Below are positions 54,784 to 58,661 of a DNA stretch of 58,661 nt, in pieces. Source of the DNA: Saccharibacillus qingshengii (lineage in GTDB: Bacteria; Bacillota; Bacilli; Paenibacillales; Paenibacillaceae). The notes beneath the pieces were generated by a model. That model searched no databases and was not told the DNA's origin. It saw only the letters and a list, made by a program, of their open reading frames with translations. Position numbers and translations under genes: made by a program. Where the stretch lies: NCBI RefSeq assembly GCF_013185195.1, contig NZ_JAAZWC010000029.1, forward strand, positions 1-58,661, given 5' to 3'. Every line of letters begins with the position of its first letter. The first letter of the stretch is position 1.

Positions 54784-55947
54784 ATGACTGCCATCAAGCC
54801 GCACGGCGGCACGTTGATCAACCGTCTCGCCGAAGGTGCGGAACGCGATACTCTTTTGGAAGAAGCGAAAAGCCTGCGTCAAATCCCGATCAACACATGG
54901 GTGCTGTCCGACCTCGATCTGATCGCGGTAGGCGCATTCTCCCCATTGACCGGATTCCTGAATGAAGAAGATTACCAAAGTGTGGTCCAGCGGATGAGAT
55001 TGGCGGATGGCACGGTATGGAGTATTCCGATCACGCTGCCGCTCGAAGGGGCGGACGCCGCGCTTCAGGGAGAACGTGTGGCACTGATTGGGGAGAATGA
55101 CGGTATCGTGTACGCCATCCTGGACGTGGAGAGCGTCTACACGATCGATCGCAAGCAGGAAGCGGTCAATGTGTTCAAGACGGACGATCCCGAGCATCCT
55201 GGCGTGAAAAAGCTTTTTGAGCGTCCGGTAGAGCGGATCGGCGGATCGGTACGTGTGCTCAATCGTCCGCAGCCGGAACGGTTTAACGAGTTTTACTTTG
55301 ACCCTTCGGAGACGCGGCGTCTGTTTGCGGAAAAAGGCTGGAAGTCGGTTGTAGGCTTCCAGACCCGCAATCCGGTACACCGCGCGCACGAGTATATCCA
55401 GAAGTCGGCGCTTGAGACGGTAGATGCGCTGTTCCTGAATCCGCTCGTGGGCGAGACCAAATCGGACGACGTGCCCGCCGATATCCGGATGCGCAGTTAT
55501 CTGGTTCTGCTGGAGAACTATTATCCGTCTGCGCGGACGTTTCTGGGCGTCTTCCCCGCGGCCATGCGATATGCGGGACCCCGGGAAGCCATTTTCCATG
55601 CGATTGTCCGTAAAAACTATGGCTGCACCCACTTTATCGTCGGACGCGACCATGCGGGAGTCGGCGATTACTACGGCACCTATGAGGCACAGGAGATCTT
55701 CTCGAACTTCGAACCCGAGGAACTGGAGATCACGCCGCTCTTTTTCGAACACAGCTTCTTCTGCACGCACTGCGGGAATATGGCGACAAGCAAGACCTGC
55801 CCGCATGGGAAGGAAAAGCATCTGACCCTGTCGGGGACCAAAGTGCGCGCCCTGCTGCGTAACGGGGAATGCCCGCCGCCGGAGTTCACCCGTCCCGAAG
55901 TGGCGGAGGTGCTGATTGAAGGCATGCGGGAACGGGCAGTGAAGTAG
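54784..55947 (+). CDS. sat: Sulfate adenylyltransferase (ATP sulfurylase)
   Basis: The 387-aa enzyme activates sulfate with ATP to give APS, the substrate of the CysH encoded just upstream. Signature motifs are [14 protein letters not shown] (about 194) and [12 protein letters not shown] (about 286). A C-terminal cysteine group (FFCTHCGNM...KTCPHG) near 322-342 looks metal-binding, followed by SGTKVRALL. This is the single-polypeptide Sat type, not CysDN. A terminator follows. Confidence 0.96.
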   Translation: MTAIKPHGGTLINRLAEGAERDTLLEEAKSLRQIPINTWVLSDLDLIAVGAFSPLTGFLNEEDYQSVVQRMRLADGTVWSIPITLPLEGADAALQGERVALIGENDGIVYAILDVESVYTIDRKQEAVNVFKTDDPEHPGVKKLFERPVERIGGSVRVLNRPQPERFNEFYFDPSETRRLFAEKGWKSVVGFQTRNPVHRAHEYIQKSALETVDALFLNPLVGETKSDDVPADIRMRSYLVLLENYYPSARTFLGVFPAAMRYAGPREAIFHAIVRKNYGCTHFIVGRDHAGVGDYYGTYEAQEIFSNFEPEELEITPLFFEHSFFCTHCGNMATSKTCPHGKEKHLTLSGTKVRALLRNGECPPPEFTRPEVAEVLIEGMRERAVK

Positions 55948-55962
55948 GCAGCACCCATTTTG

Positions 55963-56008
55963 AACACCGGATCGTTTTCCTTGCGGGGAAGCGGTCCGGT
56001 GTTTTCGT
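55963..56008 (+). terminator. Terminator after cysH-sat
   Basis: An 18-bp stem including G-T pairs (55963-55980 and 55985-56003, TTGC loop) is followed by TTTTCGTTT. It ends 55 bases before salA. Confidence 0.85.
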
Positions 56009-56062
56009 TTCATGTATAATAAGAACAGATTTCCTTTACGGGTAAAAGAGAGGATGAACAGG

Positions 56063-57190
56063 ATGGTAACAAGAGAAGAAGTTGTGGAAGCGCTTGAAGC
56101 GGTCATGGATCCGGTTTACCGTGTACGATTATCCGACCTGCGATTGATTCGCGACGTCGTGATTCGGGAAGGGCGGGTATCGCTGAGCGTGGTATGCCTG
56201 GATAGCGAAGAAGAGAACCGTCAGGGGATCGAAAGGCAGATTCGTTCCGTGCTGCAGTCGCTCGAAGTGGAAGAAGTCCATATCCGCTTCAAGGAAGCGA
56301 CGGAGTTGGAGAAAGAGCGCAGCCGTGCCATCATCGAAGACAGCCGGATCGATCGGGACGAGCAGGAAGAAGACGACGATCCGGTACTGGTCAAAGGCCA
56401 TGCGGCGGGATTGGAAAATCTGCCGATTCTGAGCCCCGACTCTCCGACCGTATTCATCTCTATCGCCAGCGGCAAAGGTGGAGTAGGCAAGTCGACGGTC
56501 GCCGTCAATCTGGCTGTGGCGCTCGCGCGTGCAGGCAAAAAGGTCGGTTTGATCGATGCGGACATTTACGGCTTCAGTGTTCCGGATATGATGGGCATCG
56601 AAGAAGGGCCGGAAGTCGTGGACGGACTGCTGCGGCCGGTCGAACGTTTTGGAGTCAAAGTGATCTCGATGGGCTTCTTTATCCGCGAAAACAATCCGGT
56701 TGTATGGCGAGGCCCTCTCCTGGGACGGATGCTGAGACAATTCTTTGAAGAAACCGAGTGGGGAGAGATCGATTACATGCTGCTGGATCTTCCTCCCGGT
56801 ACGGGGGATATCGCGCTGGACGTCCATCAGATGCTGCCTCAGAGCAAACAGATCATCGTGACGACCCCTCACGGTACAGCGGCCTTTGTCGCGGCGAGAG
56901 CGGGCGCTATGGCGCTTCAGACCGGACATGAGATTTTGGGCGTTGTGGAAAATATGGCGTATTACGAGAAAAACGGAGAACGGGACTATGTATTCGGCCG
57001 CGGGGGCGGGGGGCGTCTTGCGGAGACTCTGCATACCGAACTGCTGGCCCAGATTCCGCTCGGCGTACCGGACAACCATGTCTCGGAACCCGACTTCTCT
57101 CCTTCGGTTTATAAAAAAGAAACGATAGCCGGGGGCATGTACGACGAAGTGGCGCAGGCGGTTATCCGAAAAAGCGGCAAGTCGCAGTAA
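56063..57190 (+). CDS. salA: SalA/Mrp-family P-loop ATPase
   Basis: This 375-aa protein has an N-terminal MIP18/DUF59-like domain (about 1-75), an acidic linker (DRDEQEEDDDP), and a ParA/NBP35-type ATPase domain with SGKGGVGKST near 140 and LIDADIYGFSVPDMMG. The CxxC found in iron-sulfur carrier Mrp proteins is absent (VVENMAYYEKNGE), as in B. subtilis SalA. In Bacillus, SalA represses scoC and raises exoprotease production. The ATG at 56063 is preferred; upstream in-frame ATGs at 56012 and 56054 lack good ribosome sites. Confidence 0.9.
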   Translation: MVTREEVVEALEAVMDPVYRVRLSDLRLIRDVVIREGRVSLSVVCLDSEEENRQGIERQIRSVLQSLEVEEVHIRFKEATELEKERSRAIIEDSRIDRDEQEEDDDPVLVKGHAAGLENLPILSPDSPTVFISIASGKGGVGKSTVAVNLAVALARAGKKVGLIDADIYGFSVPDMMGIEEGPEVVDGLLRPVERFGVKVISMGFFIRENNPVVWRGPLLGRMLRQFFEETEWGEIDYMLLDLPPGTGDIALDVHQMLPQSKQIIVTTPHGTAAFVAARAGAMALQTGHEILGVVENMAYYEKNGERDYVFGRGGGGRLAETLHTELLAQIPLGVPDNHVSEPDFSPSVYKKETIAGGMYDEVAQAVIRKSGKSQ

Positions 57191-57239
57191 GTCAGCTGCG
57201 CGCAGCAAGGGGTAGTCGCCTCACAGGAGGAGGGAACGG

Positions 57240-57860
57240 ATGAAGATTCTGTCGTTCAGGCGTTTTATCAAAGGTCTGGCAGAGAACAAAGGGTATATGC
57301 TGGTAGCGTCCGCTTTGTTTATTGTGGCGATCGCTTTGGGCACGCTCAATGCGGACGGACTGCAGCGTCTGCTGATGTCCCAGTTGGAAGGCCTGAAAGG
57401 AGTCGTAGGAACTCTCGAAGATTCGGAGCATGTAGAGCTGAGCTTCTTTACTTTTATATTTCTGAACAATGCGATCAAGTCTCTGCTTGTCATACTCCTG
57501 GGTGCTTTTTTCGGACTGGTCCCGCTTGTATTCCTTCTTCTTAACGGAATGGTGTTGGGTTTTGTCGTAGGACTCGCGAACGAGCAGGGACAAAACGTGA
57601 TGGAATTGATCTTCCTGGGACTGCTTCCTCACGGGATCATCGAACTTCCGGCCATCGTGATTGCCTGCGCGTACGGACTCAAATTCGGCGGGTTGGTACT
57701 GGGAAGCTTGTTCAGCCTCGGAGCGGACAAAAGAGAACGACTGGGAGCACGCTGGGAGCACGGAATGAGACAAATGCTGAACGCCGCTATTTGGATCGTT
57801 ATCCTCTTATTCGCAGCTGCGATTATCGAAAGTACGCTTACCTATCACCTCCTTCGCTAG
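57240..57860 (+). CDS. SpoIIM-family (DUF95) membrane protein
   Basis: A 206-aa protein with about five predicted transmembrane segments (residues about 20-38, 75-100, 100-125, 130-160 and 180-203). FLNNAIKSLLVILLGAFFGLVP and GLLPHGIIELPAIVIA match the SpoIIM family, whose founding member is part of the B. subtilis engulfment machine. Many family members occur in non-sporulating species, so a sporulation role is not shown. Its place after salA, with GGAGGAGGG 50 bases downstream of the salA stop, suggests one transcript. Confidence 0.8.
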   Translation: MKILSFRRFIKGLAENKGYMLVASALFIVAIALGTLNADGLQRLLMSQLEGLKGVVGTLEDSEHVELSFFTFIFLNNAIKSLLVILLGAFFGLVPLVFLLLNGMVLGFVVGLANEQGQNVMELIFLGLLPHGIIELPAIVIACAYGLKFGGLVLGSLFSLGADKRERLGARWEHGMRQMLNAAIWIVILLFAAAIIESTLTYHLLR

Positions 57861-57972
57861 TTTTGTAAAGTTTTAACGGGCGAAGAGTTATCCCTGCTCC
57901 GTTTTGGGTTAAATCAAAGTTGAAATAGCAATTCAATTTTGAGAAAGACCGGAAGCGGAAGGAGGGACTTAA

Positions 57973-58200
57973 ATGCTTGGCATGATGTTCAATGAAATGG
58001 AATGCAAAGAATACGCTTATGTACTGCGCAAGGAGCTGGACGAGATGTTATTCGATCTTGGCGACAAGCGTTTGGATAAAAATATGCGTCAGGCGATCTC
58101 AAAACGATACCAGACGATTTTTCGGATGTACGCGAGAGTAGCCCCTGCCAAAGAGCTTTCCAAATATGCACGAGATAAAAGACACGGCGGAGAAAGATAA
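57973..58200 (+). CDS. Small conserved-looking protein of unknown function
   Basis: A 75-aa charged, helical protein: FNEMECKEYAYVLRKELDEM, then LFDLGDKRLDKNMRQAISKR and a basic end (YARDKRHGGER). No family is recognised, and no signal peptide or membrane segment is visible. A strong GGAAGGAGG site nine bases before the ATG, a terminator after the stop and good codon use support real expression. It is the last gene before the rRNA operon and has a 112-base spacer from the previous gene. Confidence 0.7.
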   Translation: MLGMMFNEMECKEYAYVLRKELDEMLFDLGDKRLDKNMRQAISKRYQTIFRMYARVAPAKELSKYARDKRHGGER

Positions 58201-58230
58201 CCTTTCTGCAAGCACTTATTAAAGAAACGG

Positions 58231-58265
58231 AAAGCGGTCGGAACGTTCCGAACCGCTTTTGCTGT
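58231..58265 (+). terminator. Probable terminator before the rRNA operon
   Basis: AAAGCGGT (58231-58238) pairs with ACCGCTTT (about 58252-58259) around an inner CGGAAC/GTTCCG. The T tract is short (TTTTGCTGT). Confidence 0.7.
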
Positions 58266-58315
58266 ATAAGGGACTATGGCGTATTCAAAACCCGGAAATC
58301 ATTTTTGAAAAGGTA

Positions 58316-58345
58316 TTGACTTGCTATGTTGCTGTGTGATAAATT
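58316..58345 (+). promoter_or_regulatory. rRNA operon promoter P1
   Basis: TTGACT (58316-58321), an 18-base spacer and an extended -10 TGaTAAATT (TAAATT at 58340-58345). It is the upstream one of two tandem rrn promoters. Confidence 0.85.
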
Positions 58346-58421
58346 ATTAAACGGCTCTTCGAGAGAAGATCATCACAGCCAACCGGCAAATAAGCACTGA
58401 AAAAGAATTCAAAAAAAGTGC

Positions 58422-58451
58422 TTGACGAACTACTTGCCGCTGTGATAGGAT
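58422..58451 (+). promoter_or_regulatory. rRNA operon promoter P2
   Basis: TTGACG (58422-58427), an 18-base spacer and an extended -10 TGaTAGGAT (TAGGAT at 58446-58451). It shares the CTGTG..ATA core with P1 106 bases upstream, as expected for tandem rrn promoters. Confidence 0.85.
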
Positions 58452-58456
58452 ATAAA

Positions 58457-58661
58457 AGTCGCCGCTGAGAAACACAGCGCCGAACGAAAGAAACCAAATA
58501 AACGAGTTTGTTCCTTGAAAACTGAACAGTAAGTGAGTCGCGATGATGCAGATCATCGTGAGAATAAAGGTTCTTGAGCAATCAAGAATCGCCACGTTTT
58601 AACGAGCACATGGTGCTTTCTTTAAAAAGCGAAGATCGAGAGATTGCTTCGTCCAAATGAG
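58457..58661 (+). other. rRNA operon leader with boxA, up to the 16S gene
   Basis: The leader contains a boxA-like antitermination site TGTTCCTTGAAAAC (58509-58522), bound in related bacteria by NusB-S10. Two hairpins follow: CGATGAT/ATCATCG (about 58542-58559) and TTCTTGA-GCAA-TCAAGAA (58571-58588), of the kind used for 16S processing. The window ends within or just before the first bases of the 16S gene (AAATGAG); no mature 16S sequence is included. Confidence 0.82.

Overview
The window is a 58.7-kb chromosomal segment from a Gram-positive member of the Bacillales, most likely a Paenibacillaceae (Paenibacillus or a close relative such as Saccharibacillus). The gene order follows the Bacillus subtilis rrnJ/W to rrnI-H-G interval near the origin, the proteins match Firmicute family members closely, and Shine-Dalgarno sites are strong AAGGAGG types. 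TTG or GTG starts are frequent. The genus cannot be fixed from the sequence alone. Nearly every gene is on the + strand, co-oriented with the two rRNA operons that bound the window: the 3' end of a 5S gene at base 1-33 and the promoter/leader of a 16S gene at 58316-58661.

Layout. (1) 34-1571: a spacer with a cluster of DnaA-box-like 9-mers, then a secreted beta-helix protein. (2) 1596-9288: a CtsR-controlled operon ctsR-mcsA-mcsB-clpC (stress proteolysis and protein-arginine phosphorylation), then radA and disA (recombination and c-di-AMP). (3) 9400-16490: ispD-ispF (MEP isoprenoid pathway), gltX, then a cysteine T-box riboswitch driving cysE-cysS-mrnC-rlmB-rae1. (4) 16589-21180: sigH, rpmG-secE-nusG, rplK-rplA, and rplJ-rplL behind an L10 leader. 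(5) 21220-34512: an rRNA methyltransferase-like gene, rpoB-rpoC, and the str cluster (L7Ae-like, rpsL, rpsG, fusA, tuf). (6) 34531-50006: the S10-spc-alpha ribosomal super-cluster, rpsJ to rplQ, including secY, adk, map, infA and rpoA. (7) 50036-51990: truA and rplM-rpsI with an L13-type leader. (8) 52003-58262: a variable end containing a reverse-strand chemoreceptor, cysH-sat (sulfate to sulfite through APS), salA, a SpoIIM-like membrane protein and a small unknown protein.

Functionally this is mostly a growth-rate region: ribosomal proteins, RNA polymerase, elongation factors, the Sec translocon and rRNA operons. It carries many leader-type controls: a CtsR operator, a Cys T-box, L10 and L13 leaders, a possible L1 site and several intrinsic terminators. 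The sulfur theme appears twice, as a T-box-controlled serine acetyltransferase and as an APS-reductase type sulfate reduction pair. Compared with B. subtilis, three blocks expected here are absent: yacL after disA, ecfA1-ecfA2-ecfT before truA, and cwlD/gerD/kbaA/pdaB near salA.

I found no CRISPR array, prophage, insertion sequence, tRNA gene or defence island. No new multi-gene system stands out. The observations most worth a second look are non-coding: the DnaA-box-like cluster, a perfect palindrome at the start of the rpmG-secE-nusG transcript, a repeat and terminator placed between rplJ and rplL, and the long rpoB leader.
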